56,576 bases of DNA. Origin: an uncultured Candidatus Thioglobus sp. GTDB taxonomy: Bacteria; Pseudomonadota; Gammaproteobacteria; PS1; Pseudothioglobaceae. Position 1 is the first letter of the stretch. The number at the start of each line of letters is the position of its first letter. The notes under the pieces are model-generated. The model was not told the DNA's origin, did not search any database, and saw only the letters and a list, made by a program, of their open reading frames with translations. The translations under genes were made by a program, and so were the position numbers. The DNA lies in contig CAJQRX010000006.1 of the NCBI GenBank assembly GCA_905612405.1, positions 1 to 56,576 of the forward strand, in the 5' to 3' direction. Positions 11,255 through 22,029 of the stretch are shown here, piece by piece.

Positions 11255-12337
11255 TTGACAAATTTAACTGAAGACTCAATACAAAAGATTCTTAGCACTG
11301 TTATGGATGTTCATACAGGCTTAGACCTTGTTTCATCTGAAAACGTTAAAAATATATCTATTGATGATGAGATAGTAAATATTGAATTACTTCTTAAATA
11401 TCCTGCAATTAACTACCATGAAGACCTAAAGGGTTCGGTCGAAGAAGCACTTTCAAAGAAAGGCGTTAATTACTCAAATATTTCTATCAAATCAAAAATA
11501 GCTGCTTATGCAGTTCAAGGCGGAGTGCCAGCGCTGCCCGGCGTTAAAAATATAATTGCTGTTGCATCCGGTAAAGGCGGCGTTGGAAAATCAACAACTG
11601 CAGTTAATATTGCCCTCTCTCTTCAATCAGAAGGCGCAAACGTTGCGCTCCTTGATGCAGACATTTATGGCCCTTCTCAGCCGCGCATGTTAGGCGTAAA
11701 AGATCTTAGGCCCGAAGAGTCTAAAGATGGTAATATGAAGCCAGTTCTGGCTCATGGCATTCAGGCAATGTCTATAGGATTTTTAGTGGAAGAAGCCTCT
11801 CCAATGGTTTGGCGCGGCCCGATGGTAACTCAGGCCTTAGAACAGCTTTTAAAGAACACAGAATGGGAGGATGTTGACTATATGATTGTTGATCTTCCGC
11901 CAGGTACTGGAGATACTCAGCTTACGTTATCTCAAAAAATACCTGTCAGTGGTGCGGTTATTGTTACAACGCCTCAAGACATTGCACTAATTGATGCTCA
12001 AAAAGGTTTGGCGATGTTTGAAAAAGTGAATATCCCAATACTAGGTATCGTTGAAAACATGTCGATTCATATTTGCTCAAACTGTAATCACGCTGAAGAG
12101 ATTTTTGGTAATGGCGGTGGTGAACGAATGGCAGCGAACTCTAAGACTAAATTCCTTGGCGCACTTCCACTTAAATTAGAAATTAGAACTGACGTTGACG
12201 AGGGAAACCCAAGTGTTGCTAAAGATCCAGAGAGTAAAGTTTCTATGATGTATCAGCAAATTGCAAGGAATGTTGCCGCAACACTATCACTTCAAAGTGA
12301 GTCAATTGGGGCTTTTCCAAAGATTACAATCGAGTAA
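11255..12337 (+). CDS. apbC: Iron-sulfur cluster carrier protein Mrp/ApbC
   Basis: N-terminal MIP18-like domain, IAVASGKGGVGKSTTAVNIALSL Walker A, CSNC near the C-terminus. Confidence 0.95.
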   Translation: MTNLTEDSIQKILSTVMDVHTGLDLVSSENVKNISIDDEIVNIELLLKYPAINYHEDLKGSVEEALSKKGVNYSNISIKSKIAAYAVQGGVPALPGVKNIIAVASGKGGVGKSTTAVNIALSLQSEGANVALLDADIYGPSQPRMLGVKDLRPEESKDGNMKPVLAHGIQAMSIGFLVEEASPMVWRGPMVTQALEQLLKNTEWEDVDYMIVDLPPGTGDTQLTLSQKIPVSGAVIVTTPQDIALIDAQKGLAMFEKVNIPILGIVENMSIHICSNCNHAEEIFGNGGGERMAANSKTKFLGALPLKLEIRTDVDEGNPSVAKDPESKVSMMYQQIARNVAATLSLQSESIGAFPKITIE

Positions 12338-12348
12338 AAATCTACAAG

Positions 12349-12382
12349 CTAACTTCCCTCTCTCTTAATTGGGGGAGGTTAG
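12349..12382. terminator. Hairpin between convergent mrp and DUF4396 gene
   Basis: CTAACTTCCC...GGGAGGTTAG inverted repeat (one mismatch) between convergent stop codons. No strong T tract. Confidence 0.5.
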
Positions 12383-12849
12383 TGACAAGCCTTATTAAAC
12401 TTTTTTAAACGCCAATAATTATAGGGCCAAGGGGCTAAAAAACCTACTAGAAGCATCAAAGGGATTGCATAATAATTTAAACCCAAAATGCCGCCTGTAA
12501 ATACCAGGTCTGTAAACTCCATCGCAATCTCCATCATCAGCATTGAAATAAAAGACATTCCAAGTGCCGTTTTTAAGGCGTTAGCAAAATCAAAACCTGT
12601 CCTTATAAGAATTATCGTTTCCAAGATAACACTTGTTATTAGCCCGTTAATGAGAGGCAGCGCTGCAAATAGGTACCAAACAGTACTATAAAGAACTAGA
12701 TCACTAGTAATTCCAGAGTAGCTATAATAGGCCAGTGTCGCAAATTCACCAGTAGCGCAGCCGATGAGGCACCACTTTGTATTATTAGCACTTTTAGACC
12801 ATGTATGCTTACAAGCCCAAAATCCATCATCAATCTTATCTAAAAACAT
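12379..12849 (-). CDS. DUF4396-like integral membrane protein
   Basis: 156 aa, several TM segments, GCATGEFATLAYY and MLMMEIAMEFTDLVFTGG; downstream of fdx on the same strand. Confidence 0.65.
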   Translation of the reverse strand: MFLDKIDDGFWACKHTWSKSANNTKWCLIGCATGEFATLAYYSYSGITSDLVLYSTVWYLFAALPLINGLITSVILETIILIRTGFDFANALKTALGMSFISMLMMEIAMEFTDLVFTGGILGLNYYAIPLMLLVGFLAPWPYNYWRLKKFNKACH

Positions 12850-12870
12850 AATTTGCCTCTGTGTTAAAGT

Positions 12871-13209
12871 TTAGTGATTCTCTGATACCTGATTAATGGT
12901 GTATCTTGGTATCTCAATGACCAAATCCTCTTCTGAGACAATAGCCTGACAAGATAGCCTTGAATCAGGATCAAGCCCCCAAGCTTTATCAAGAAGGTCA
13001 TCTTCTATTTCATCAGACTCTTCAATTGAGTCAAAACCCTCTCGAACGTATAAATGACATGTTGTGCAGGCATTAGACATTTCACATGCGTGCTCAATTT
13101 CAATGCCATTATCAAGCAAAGCTCTACAGACACTTGTTCCAGTATTTGTTTCTATAACAATACCCTCTGGGCAGAATTCTTCATTTGGCAGGATAATTAA
13201 TTGTGGCAT
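12871..13209 (-). CDS. fdx: ISC-system 2Fe-2S ferredoxin
   Basis: CEMSNACTTCHLYVREG...RLSCQAIV; isc operon context. Confidence 0.96.
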   Translation of the reverse strand: MPQLIILPNEEFCPEGIVIETNTGTSVCRALLDNGIEIEHACEMSNACTTCHLYVREGFDSIEESDEIEDDLLDKAWGLDPDSRLSCQAIVSEEDLVIEIPRYTINQVSENH

Positions 13210-13227
13210 AGTGTTATTTTATAGTTA

Positions 13228-15072
13228 TTAGTTAAATTCATCAATTTTATGACCTTGCATCGCGCTCATTATTGATTTATTCATTCTCATCTCAACAAAT
13301 TTTGAGCTAACCTTTTCAAGATCTAAGGTTGCATTTTTTATGAGAGCAACATCATCGGACTCTACTATTGATGATAGATACTCTCGTGACTGAAGGATGC
13401 TTTTGAGCATCACTTCATCTAAAAGGATTTTATCAGCTTCTAAAGCTGAATCAATTGCCTCTATTGTTCTAGTTGCATCTACTTTCTGCTCTTGAAGCTG
13501 CCTTAAAATAATATCTTCTTGCGCAAATACAACTGAATCCTTAAGCATCTTCTCCATATCTGAGTCACTAAGACCAAATGAAGGTTTAATAACTATTTCA
13601 GATTTAACGCCAGAAGTCTCCTCTTTAGCGGAAACAGATAACAATCCATCGGCATCGACTTGAAATTCAACTAGAATGCGAGCTCTTCCCGCAACCATTT
13701 GAGGAATGCCTTTCAATTCGAATCGTCCAAGAGATCTGCAATCTTTTGTAAGCTCTCGCTCTCCTTGAAATACGTGAATACTCATGCCAGTCTGACCATC
13801 TTTGTAAGTCGTGAACTCTTGAGCCCTAGTGATTGGTATTGTGGTATTTCTATGAATCACCTTCTCCACAAGTCCGCCCATAGTCTCAAGACCTAAAGAA
13901 AGAGGTAGAACGTCTAGTAATAATACGTCGTCTCTGCTTTTATTACCGACCAATATGTTTGCCTGTATTGCAGCGCCTTTAGCAACAACCTCGTCAGGGT
14001 TAATAGAGCACAAGACTGGTTTATCAAAAATCTCTCCAACTCGCTCTCTAACTGAGCTCATTCGAGTGGAGCCACCAACCATAATAACCTCTTTAACGTC
14101 TGATATATTAACGTCAGCATCTCTTAAAGCTCTCTTTGTTAAAAGTAACGTTCTTTTAATTAAAGCATCACTCATAGTATCAAATTGAGATTTTGTAATC
14201 TTGTATAAAAGCCCTTCAATAGAAAATTTAGCATCTTCTTCAGTTGAAAACGTTTCTTTTGCTAATTTTGAAAGTTTTCTAATTGTTTGAATTTGCGAAG
14301 CTGTTAAATTAGTAAGATTGAGTGACTGAACACAATCTTCAAAAATTAAGTTATCAAAATCATCGCCGCCTAAACTTGAGTCACCACCAGTGGAAAGGAC
14401 CTCGAAGACGCCTTTTGTAAAATTTAGTATTGATATATCAAATGTACCGCCGCCTAAATCATAGACTGCATGAACACCCTCTTCTCCTGACTCTAAGCCA
14501 TAAGCAATTGCAGCAGCTGTTGGCTCGTTAAGAAGTCTTAAGACATTTATTCCAGCAAGTTTAGCAGAGTCCTTTGTAGACTGTCTTTGGGCGTCATTGA
14601 AATATGCAGGAACTGTAATTACCGCTCCTTGTAACTCTCCTCCAAGGGCTCGCTCTGCACGCAACTTTAATGTAGAAAGTATTTTTGCGGAAATTTCAAT
14701 TGCAGATAGATTACCAATAGCTGTCTTAAATAAAATACTGCCTTTATATTCTTTAAAATCATAAGGTAAATTTTTAATTTCCTTTACTTCACTATAACTA
14801 GTTCCCATAAAGCGCTTAATCGATAGAATTGTATTTGTTGGGTCTTCTGTTACTAACTCAAGAGCATCATGCCCAACTAGAGGCTCTTTAGAGCCACAAT
14901 AAACTACAGACGGAAGCATAGCCCTACCATCTTGATCTAAAACCAGTTTTGTCTCACCACTCATTACACTAGCTACAAGTGAGTTTGTTGTCCCTAAATC
15001 AATACCACACGCTAAGTTATGATGGTGAGGCGCAGTTGATTGGCCGGGCTCTGAAATTTGTAATAACGCCAT
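13228..15072 (-). CDS. hscA: Fe-S assembly chaperone HscA
   Basis: Hsp70 family: [40 protein letters not shown]; next to hscB and fdx. Confidence 0.96.
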   Translation of the reverse strand: MALLQISEPGQSTAPHHHNLACGIDLGTTNSLVASVMSGETKLVLDQDGRAMLPSVVYCGSKEPLVGHDALELVTEDPTNTILSIKRFMGTSYSEVKEIKNLPYDFKEYKGSILFKTAIGNLSAIEISAKILSTLKLRAERALGGELQGAVITVPAYFNDAQRQSTKDSAKLAGINVLRLLNEPTAAAIAYGLESGEEGVHAVYDLGGGTFDISILNFTKGVFEVLSTGGDSSLGGDDFDNLIFEDCVQSLNLTNLTASQIQTIRKLSKLAKETFSTEEDAKFSIEGLLYKITKSQFDTMSDALIKRTLLLTKRALRDADVNISDVKEVIMVGGSTRMSSVRERVGEIFDKPVLCSINPDEVVAKGAAIQANILVGNKSRDDVLLLDVLPLSLGLETMGGLVEKVIHRNTTIPITRAQEFTTYKDGQTGMSIHVFQGERELTKDCRSLGRFELKGIPQMVAGRARILVEFQVDADGLLSVSAKEETSGVKSEIVIKPSFGLSDSDMEKMLKDSVVFAQEDIILRQLQEQKVDATRTIEAIDSALEADKILLDEVMLKSILQSREYLSSIVESDDVALIKNATLDLEKVSSKFVEMRMNKSIMSAMQGHKIDEFN

Positions 15073-15083
15073 AAACTAAATCC

Positions 15084-15599
15084 TTAGAGCAGTTCGTCCA
15101 TTAATTTATTAGCTTCTTTATAGAGCTGATCATAAAACTTCAATTCTCTTACATTCATTTTGATATCCATAAGATCACTTTTCAGCTTAAAGCCCTTATA
15201 AATTGACTCTGTATTCTCTTCAATATGAAGGTCAACTCGCTCCAAAAAACCCTCTAAACCTAGGCTATCTCGATCTGCTTCAATTATTTCAAGCTCTTCA
15301 CGTAAGTCAATTTGAGAAATCAAAAAGTCATGATTCATTGTAGTATCTCTCTCATCAAATGGATCTAGACCCTCCATCTTTAGCAGGTAACTTGCGCGGT
15401 TTAAAGGTGTTTTAAGGGATGTAAATGCAGTATTTAAAAGCGAAGTATTCTGAAGGGCCTGAATTTTTTCAGACTCACTTTTTGTCACATATTTATCTGG
15501 ATGAAACCTAGATATTTCTTTTCGATAAGAGGTTTTGAGCTGATCATCATCAATAAAAAATGATGTTTCAAGATCAAATAACTCAAAATAATTTTGCAT
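15084..15599 (-). CDS. hscB: Fe-S assembly co-chaperone HscB
   Basis: J-domain with HPDKYV, YFELFDLETSFFIDDDQL; position in isc operon. Confidence 0.94.
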   Translation of the reverse strand: MQNYFELFDLETSFFIDDDQLKTSYRKEISRFHPDKYVTKSESEKIQALQNTSLLNTAFTSLKTPLNRASYLLKMEGLDPFDERDTTMNHDFLISQIDLREELEIIEADRDSLGLEGFLERVDLHIEENTESIYKGFKLKSDLMDIKMNVRELKFYDQLYKEANKLMDELL

Positions 15600-15632
15600 T
15601 AGGACTTTACCTTTGAAGCTAACGAAAGCGAA

Positions 15633-15956
15633 TCAAACAGTAAAGGACTCACCACAACCACATTCAGCTTTCGAATTTGGATTGTTGAACTCAAAACCTT
15701 CGTTTAGCCCTTCTTTTTGATAGTCAACTTCAGTGCCATCAATATAAATTAAACTTTTAGCATCAACGATAACTTTAACGCCCTTATCATCAAATAGGGT
15801 GTCGTCTTCATTAACAGCATCAACAAACTCCATATTGTAACCAAGGCCAGAGCAGCCTGTAGTTTGAACAGAGAGCCTTACACCAACACCTGTGCCTCGA
15901 TTAGCTAGGTAATCACTCATTCTCTCTGCGGCTTTTTCAGTTAACGTTATTGCCAT
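15633..15956 (-). CDS. iscA: Iron-sulfur assembly protein IscA
   Basis: [14 protein letters not shown] and C-terminal AECGCGESF. Confidence 0.96.
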   Translation of the reverse strand: MAITLTEKAAERMSDYLANRGTGVGVRLSVQTTGCSGLGYNMEFVDAVNEDDTLFDDKGVKVIVDAKSLIYIDGTEVDYQKEGLNEGFEFNNPNSKAECGCGESFTV

Positions 15957-15961
15957 AATTG

Positions 15962-16342
15962 TTAGCTAGCTTTACTCTTTAGATCATTAATTGCTGCTTT
16001 TATAGCATCTTCAGCTAATACCGAACAATGAATTTTTACAGGAGGTAGCTCTAACTCTTCTACAATTTCAGTATTCTTAATCTCAGCTGCTTCATCTAAT
16101 GTTTTTCCTTTAACCCACTCTGTTAAGAGAGATGATGATGCTATTGCTGAACCGCATCCATACGTTTTGAATTTTGCTTCTTCGATTACGCCTTCATCAT
16201 TTATTTGAATTTGTAATCTCATTACATCACCACAAGCAGGCGCTCCAACCATTCCCGTACCTACATTAGGTGCATCTTTATCTAAAACCCCTACATTACG
16301 TGGGTTTTCATAGTGATCCATTACTTTTTTACCATATGCCAT
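15962..16342 (-). CDS. iscU: Fe-S cluster scaffold IscU
   Basis: [42 protein letters not shown]. Confidence 0.97.
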   Translation of the reverse strand: MAYGKKVMDHYENPRNVGVLDKDAPNVGTGMVGAPACGDVMRLQIQINDEGVIEEAKFKTYGCGSAIASSSLLTEWVKGKTLDEAAEIKNTEIVEELELPPVKIHCSVLAEDAIKAAINDLKSKAS

Positions 16343-16413
16343 AAATTACTCCGAATTTAATTTTTATTTTACTCTATACCACTATATGTTATTGATTTAA
16401 ACGTTTAGTCTGC

Positions 16414-17628
16414 TTAGTGCGCAGCCCACTCTACCGTACTTAGATCAACTCCATCTTTAAACATATCCCATAAAGGCGACAAATCTCTTAATTTTTGAAC
16501 TTTTTCGCGTACTAGCGTAATTGCATCATCAACATCTTTTTCAGTTGTATAACGTCCAACACTGAAACGAATGGAGCTGTGTGCAAGTTCATCAGTAAGT
16601 CCTAAAGCGCGAAGCACATAAGAAGGCTCTAAACTTGATGAAGTGCAAGCTGATCCAGAAGAAACCGCCACATCAGAAATCGCCATCATTAGAGATTCAC
16701 CTTCAACGTAATTAAAACTAATATTCAAATTTCCTGAGATCCTCTGTTCTAGGTCTCCATTAACAACAACCTCCTCCATATCAGAAAAGCCAGCAAGAAG
16801 TCTATCACGTAGCTTTTGAACTCTTACACCCTCATCTTTCATTTCAGCTTTAGCAATTGCAAAAGCCTCACCAATACCAACAATTTGATGCGTAGCTAAA
16901 GTACCAGATCTCATTCCACGTTCATGACCACCTCCATGCATCTGCGCCTCAAGTCTAACTCTTGGCTTACGTGACACATAAAGCGCGCCCATTCCCTTTG
17001 GTCCATATATCTTATGCGCTGAAAAGCTCATTAAATCAACTGGAAGTGATTCTAAATTGATCTCTAGCTTACCCACTGATTGAGCAGCATCAACATGGAA
17101 AAATACCTTATTTTCTCTACAAATATCACCAATAGCTTGTAAATCTTGAATAACACCAATCTCATTATTAACATGCATAATTGAAGCAAGAATTGTATCC
17201 TCTCTTATTGTTTTCTTAAAAACATCCATATCTAATAAACCATTCGGAAGTGGATCTAAGTAAGTAACTTCAAAACCTTCTCTTTCTAGTTGGCGGCATG
17301 TATCTAGGACAGCCTTGTGTTCTGTTTTTAGGGTAATAATATGCTTACCACGCTTTTCATAAAAGTGAGCAATACCTTTAATTGCAAGATTATTTGACTC
17401 AGTTGCGCCTGAAGTCCAAACAATCTCCCTAGGATCTGCACCTACAAGGTCAGCTACTTGTGAGCGCGCCTCATCGACCGCTTTTTCAGCTTGCCATCCA
17501 TAAAAATGAGAGCGTGAAGCTGGATTCCCAAAGTCACCTTCCATTGTTAAGAATTTAGCCATTTTTTTAGCAACACGCTGATCTACTGGAGTAGTAGATG
17601 AATAGTCCATATAAGTTGGAGTTAGCAT
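16414..17628 (-). CDS. iscS: Cysteine desulfurase IscS
   Basis: [51 protein letters not shown]. Confidence 0.98.
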   Translation of the reverse strand: MLTPTYMDYSSTTPVDQRVAKKMAKFLTMEGDFGNPASRSHFYGWQAEKAVDEARSQVADLVGADPREIVWTSGATESNNLAIKGIAHFYEKRGKHIITLKTEHKAVLDTCRQLEREGFEVTYLDPLPNGLLDMDVFKKTIREDTILASIMHVNNEIGVIQDLQAIGDICRENKVFFHVDAAQSVGKLEINLESLPVDLMSFSAHKIYGPKGMGALYVSRKPRVRLEAQMHGGGHERGMRSGTLATHQIVGIGEAFAIAKAEMKDEGVRVQKLRDRLLAGFSDMEEVVVNGDLEQRISGNLNISFNYVEGESLMMAISDVAVSSGSACTSSSLEPSYVLRALGLTDELAHSSIRFSVGRYTTEKDVDDAITLVREKVQKLRDLSPLWDMFKDGVDLSTVEWAAH

Positions 17629-17646
17629 TATTTATATTCCTTTTAT

Positions 17647-18075
17647 TTAATGTAATTGTATATCTTGATTAATTTTATAATCATCAATGACCTGCTGAAG
17701 GTTTCTAGTACTCAAAAAACCTCTTATTTGATCACTTACCTCACACCATAAATGATGCGACAAACACTGCTTACCCCTTAAGCAATCTTTTGAGCCATGA
17801 CATCGACGTAAGTCTATGTTCTCATCAACAGCTTCAATAATTTGTGTAAGAGTAACGTCAATAGCTTTAATATTCAAAAGATAACCACCTCCTGGACCCC
17901 TAACACTTTTAACCAAAGATGCCTTTCTTAGTTTTGCAAAAAGCTGCTCTAAGTAAGAAAGTGAGATGTTTTGCCTTTGAGAAATCATATCTAGAGTAAC
18001 AGGTTTAGCAGTCTCATTTGATGCAAGATCAAGCATTGCAGTTACTGCGTATCTTCCTTTAGTAGTTAGTTGCAT
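17647..18075 (-). CDS. iscR: Rrf2-family regulator IscR
   Basis: MQLTTKGRYAVTAMLDLA, Fe-S ligands CHGSKDCLRGKQCLSHHLW. Confidence 0.96.
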   Translation of the reverse strand: MQLTTKGRYAVTAMLDLASNETAKPVTLDMISQRQNISLSYLEQLFAKLRKASLVKSVRGPGGGYLLNIKAIDVTLTQIIEAVDENIDLRRCHGSKDCLRGKQCLSHHLWCEVSDQIRGFLSTRNLQQVIDDYKINQDIQLH

Positions 18076-18106
18076 AACATTTTTAGTTAATTAAAAATTT
18101 GTTGCA

Positions 18107-18140
18107 ATTATACTAGTAACCAAGGAAAATAGTCAAGTAT
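18107..18140 (-). promoter_or_regulatory. iscR promoter with overlapping IscR type-1-like site
   Basis: Minus strand TTGACT (18131-18136) - 18 nt - TATAAT (18107-18112). 18130-18140 TAGTCAAGTAT is a perfect match to one half of the remembered IscR type-1 consensus ATASYYGACTRWWWYAGTCRRSTAT; the other half is degenerate. Confidence 0.6.
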
Positions 18141-18174
18141 TAATTTCACTAATTAATTAATTACTTACAACAAT

Positions 18175-18846
18175 TTATAACTCTTCTTTTTTAGATTCAA
18201 AATCTACAGGAAGACTGGCTATTTTCTTGTCAATTTCCGCCAAGCGCTCAATAATAGAATCTACAGCTTGAATAGTAGGATCATTTGAGCGTCCACTTGA
18301 ACTTGCAGCATAAGAGTCAAATGTATCACTCTCACTAGCCTTCTTTAAAACTACGCGCCCTGGGATACCAACAACAGTATCATTATCATCAACAGACTTA
18401 ACAACAACGGAGTTTGAACCAACACGAACATTATGTCCAAGCGTAATCGGACCTAAAATTTTTGCTCCTGCACCTATAACAACACCATTCATAAGTGTAG
18501 GATGACGCTTCTCTTTATCCCATGAAGTCCCTCCAAGAGTAACTCCGTGATACATCATACAATCATCACCAATCTCTGCAGTTTCGCCTATAACAACACC
18601 CATTCCATGATCAATGAAAAAACGTCTCCCAATAACAGCGCCAGGATGAATTTCAATACCGGTAAACCAGCGAGCAAAAGTAGAAATAAAACGTGCAAGC
18701 CAGAAAAGCTTACAACCCCATAAAAAATGCGTTAATCGATAAAAAATTACAGCTTGAACTCCTGAATAACAAGTGAGTATTTCAAATACATTTCTTGCTG
18801 CAGGGTCACGTTCAAAAACACTTTTTACGTCTTCAAAAATTCTCAT
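18175..18846 (-). CDS. cysE: Serine O-acetyltransferase
   Basis: Hexapeptide acyltransferase: [45 protein letters not shown]. Confidence 0.95.
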   Translation of the reverse strand: MRIFEDVKSVFERDPAARNVFEILTCYSGVQAVIFYRLTHFLWGCKLFWLARFISTFARWFTGIEIHPGAVIGRRFFIDHGMGVVIGETAEIGDDCMMYHGVTLGGTSWDKEKRHPTLMNGVVIGAGAKILGPITLGHNVRVGSNSVVVKSVDDNDTVVGIPGRVVLKKASESDTFDSYAASSSGRSNDPTIQAVDSIIERLAEIDKKIASLPVDFESKKEEL

Positions 18847-18920
18847 AGATGAATTATACCATTTTTGATAATAACTAGATTTTATGACAATAAAATAATA
18901 ATTATTTAAGTTGAGAAAAA

Positions 18921-19763
18921 TTAAACGTATGAATGGGTCGATTTAAACCTTCTATAGCCCCACATATATTGCTCTGGCATCCTTTTAATCAAAGCTTCGA
19001 CAGAATAGTTCATAGATGCAACTTGACTCTCTAAAGTCTCACCATTGATACTTAAATCAACAGGCTCTAGATTTAACACATAACCTTTGCCTTTAGAAAG
19101 TCTCTCAGCCCAGCACATCAATACTTGTGCATCTTGTTTTTTTGCAATTTTTACGAGCAAAGTCATAGTGTTTACCTTTTTGTTGAAGAAAGAAGCCATA
19201 ATACCCCCCTGATTACCTGGATCCTGGTCTGGCAACATTCCAACAAGCTCACCATTTTTTAAGGCGCGCTGAATCTTCAAAACACCTGATTTATCAGCAC
19301 TAACCATGGTTAGATTTCCTTGATTTCTTCGCTTAAATAAATAATCATTTTGCCTTTTACTTTTTAAGGGCTTATACATAAATGTTACTTTTCTTGAATT
19401 TGCAAGGACTCTACCAGTTATTTCCCAGCAACCAATATGAGGAACTAATAGAATAGTTTTTTTTGGACTATCTAAATAATGCTCACCATTTATATTTCGA
19501 ATATAACTAGCATTTTTTGAAAAATTTTGATTCCAAATTAAACCGGACTCAGTTAAGTTTTGACCGGTATGTATAAGATTTTTTTTTACAAGAATCTGGC
19601 GATCTTGAATTGCAAGTTTAGGGAAACATATTTCAATATTTTGAGCTGAAACTTTTTTAACATCTGAATCAACTAAATAGAGTAATTTTCCTATTAATGC
19701 TCCAAATAAATGATTAATCTTTAGAGGTAAGATAGAGCATAAAAATAAAAAAATACGAATCAT
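18921..19763 (-). CDS. LpxL/HtrB-like lipid A acyltransferase
   Basis: [17 protein letters not shown] (HxxxxE), [27 protein letters not shown]. Confidence 0.85.
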   Translation of the reverse strand: MIRIFLFLCSILPLKINHLFGALIGKLLYLVDSDVKKVSAQNIEICFPKLAIQDRQILVKKNLIHTGQNLTESGLIWNQNFSKNASYIRNINGEHYLDSPKKTILLVPHIGCWEITGRVLANSRKVTFMYKPLKSKRQNDYLFKRRNQGNLTMVSADKSGVLKIQRALKNGELVGMLPDQDPGNQGGIMASFFNKKVNTMTLLVKIAKKQDAQVLMCWAERLSKGKGYVLNLEPVDLSINGETLESQVASMNYSVEALIKRMPEQYMWGYRRFKSTHSYV

Positions 19764-19765
19764 AT

Positions 19766-21142
19766 TTAATTATATAATTTATCAATTGCCGCTTTATAGT
19801 CAATGACTATTTTTTGGTAAGTTCCAGCTGCCTGAAGATAAGTAAGGTTTGCAAGGTTAGCGTTTCTTTCAGCTATTATAATCAATGACTTTTGGCCACG
19901 AGCCTCAGCAAATTTAATCTTCTCCTCAATAACCATTTCTTCAGCTAATGAACCTTGCTCCAAATATAGAATAACAAGTTCAGATAATAGATCAACTTGA
20001 GCAAGTAGGTAATTAATTTGTTGGATATTTGTAATCTCAGCTTCTTTCTTTTTAGCATCTACATTATCAATACTAATTTCAATTCGCTCAACATCTATAA
20101 GCTCTTTTCTAGAGCCTAATGGATAAGAGATATCAACACCGATATTCCAAGAGTAATCTCTATTACCAAAACTACCAAAATATTTATCATTTTCACCCAT
20201 CGAAGACAAGCCTAAATTTAAATTAGCACTAGGCATAGTTTTATCTTGAAAAGTTATTAACTGTCTTTGAAGTCTTGCTTTATCAAAATCAAACTTTTGT
20301 ATTAATCTTGAATCTTTTACAAAAGAATTAGGATCAATTTTGGATAGGCTATGAACTTCAAATAAGTCAAAATCAGCAATCATCTCTGACTCTTTAAGGC
20401 CTATAAGGTTTGCTAACTCTATTCTAGTAATGATTAATTCCTTAGTAGACTGAAGTAATTGCTGTTTTGCCTTAACAAAAAAATCTTTTTGCTGAATTAG
20501 AGCAGACTTTTCAATCAAAGAACTTTTAAACCTCTCTTCATCTAAGTCTAGCTGTTGCTTTGATAAATCAAGTGAAATTTTGTGATTTTTTACAATTTCT
20601 TGCTTCAATGCCAAATCAATAAATTTAGTTAACTTAGCTGCCAAAAAAATTTCTGCTTGCTCGTTAGTGTTAACTTTCTTTGCTATTAAATCTAACGAAG
20701 CTAAGTCAATTGCAAGTCGATCATTTAAGCCATTTTTATTTTGTAGTAGAGGTCGAACATAGTCGAAAGATAAAATATTTGCATGAGAAGCGCTGCTATC
20801 TTTATCATTTCGAGTTAAGGAATGTTTTAAGTTAACACTAGCACCTGAGTTTTCTACTTTTCTACTTGCAGACACTTCGTATCTAGTTGAATAAAGATCC
20901 TTGTAAAGCCTTGAAGAGGTGTCTTCTCCACCAGTGAATGTCTCGCTAGCGCCTGCTTTTATATTCCAATCTGAGTAGGTTAAAGAAGCCTTCTGATCCA
21001 AAAGACTTGTTTCTTCAGATAAAGATAATTGAATAAAATATGGATGCGAATCTATCAACCTTTTACTAAATTCATTCAAGGTGATTGCATTTGTGTTTAA
21101 TGATACTAATAAAAATATCACAAGACTAAATCTTTTCAACAT
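19766..21142 (-). CDS. TolC-family outer membrane efflux-like protein
   Basis: 458 aa, signal peptide, long coiled-coil helices, duplicated OEP layout. Confidence 0.8.
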   Translation of the reverse strand: MLKRFSLVIFLLVSLNTNAITLNEFSKRLIDSHPYFIQLSLSEETSLLDQKASLTYSDWNIKAGASETFTGGEDTSSRLYKDLYSTRYEVSASRKVENSGASVNLKHSLTRNDKDSSASHANILSFDYVRPLLQNKNGLNDRLAIDLASLDLIAKKVNTNEQAEIFLAAKLTKFIDLALKQEIVKNHKISLDLSKQQLDLDEERFKSSLIEKSALIQQKDFFVKAKQQLLQSTKELIITRIELANLIGLKESEMIADFDLFEVHSLSKIDPNSFVKDSRLIQKFDFDKARLQRQLITFQDKTMPSANLNLGLSSMGENDKYFGSFGNRDYSWNIGVDISYPLGSRKELIDVERIEISIDNVDAKKKEAEITNIQQINYLLAQVDLLSELVILYLEQGSLAEEMVIEEKIKFAEARGQKSLIIIAERNANLANLTYLQAAGTYQKIVIDYKAAIDKLYN

Positions 21143-21170
21143 CCTAAACCCCTAGTTGTTTACAAAAAAA

Positions 21171-21220
21171 ATAACAAAAAATAACAAAAAATAACAAAAA
21201 ATAACAAAAAATAACAAAAA
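21171..21220. repeat. Tandem 10-bp repeat (ataacaaaaa)x5
   Basis: Five exact consecutive copies at 21171, 21181, 21191, 21201 and 21211, immediately upstream of the tolC-like gene. Confidence 0.97.
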
Positions 21221-21287
21221 GATAATTCTAGAGTAACGTAGAAATATTTTAATGAAGTTTTGATGAATTTTTAAGAAAAAAAACTAT

Positions 21288-21803
21288 CTATAAACTTTTA
21301 GTAATTTCATTAATCACTTCATTAAGTTTTTTTCCATTCGTATTAATAATAAGAGAAGCAACCTCTTTGTATAAGGGATCTCTAACATCTAAAATATCAG
21401 TAATAGTTTTTCTACGATCCGTGCTTTTCTCAATAAGAGGTCGAGTTTTTGATTTAGCAGTTCTCCTAAGTATTTGATCAACTGATGACGAAAGATAAAC
21501 TACCAAGCCTGCTTGCTTAATTAAAGCACGATTCTCTTCAAGTATAACTGCACCTCCACCAGTAGCTAAAACAATATTAGACATATTACATAATTTTTTT
21601 ATTACGTCAAACTCTCTAGCTCTAAAGCCTTTCTCACCCTCAACATCAAAAATATGTTCAATACTTACACCAGTTGTATCAATAATTTCATAGTCTGAGT
21701 CAAAAAAATCTAAACCTAAATTTTTAGATAGCTGTCTGCCAATAGTTGTCTTACCAGAGCCCATTGGACCAACTAGAATAATATTGATAAGTTTTGATTG
21801 CAT
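21288..21803 (-). CDS. aroK: Shikimate kinase
   Basis: NIILVGPMGSGKTTIGRQLSKNL, FFDSDYEI, GGGAVI, RPLI. Confidence 0.95.
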   Translation of the reverse strand: MQSKLINIILVGPMGSGKTTIGRQLSKNLGLDFFDSDYEIIDTTGVSIEHIFDVEGEKGFRAREFDVIKKLCNMSNIVLATGGGAVILEENRALIKQAGLVVYLSSSVDQILRRTAKSKTRPLIEKSTDRRKTITDILDVRDPLYKEVASLIINTNGKKLNEVINEITKSL

Positions 21804-21822
21804 TTATTAAAGCAAAAATAAA

Positions 21823-22029
21823 TTATTTATCTAATTGATAATTAGCACCACAATATGGACATTTCGACTTACCTTCGCTAGAAAATGAAAGATAAATCTT
21901 CGGGTGCATATTCCATTTTTCAGAGTCTTTTGGAGGACAATGAAAGGGAGTTTCATTTTTTGACACTAGAACAAAAGTGAAATCAGGATGAGTTGATTGA
22001 CTCAAGAGCATCTCCCATTCTCGATCCAA
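21823..22029 (-). CDS. Small zinc-finger (CHCC-type) protein
   Basis: HCPPKDSEKWNMHPKIYLSF...KCPYCGANYQL. True start may be an internal Met near 22011, since the ORF overlaps ilvE. Confidence 0.7.
   Translation of the reverse strand: MDREWEMLLSQSTHPDFTFVLVSKNETPFHCPPKDSEKWNMHPKIYLSFSSEGKSKCPYCGANYQLDK

Noticed and set aside
21160-21220. CRISPR-like interpretation of the 10-bp array
   Set aside because: No spacers; units are contiguous and far too short, so it is a simple tandem repeat.
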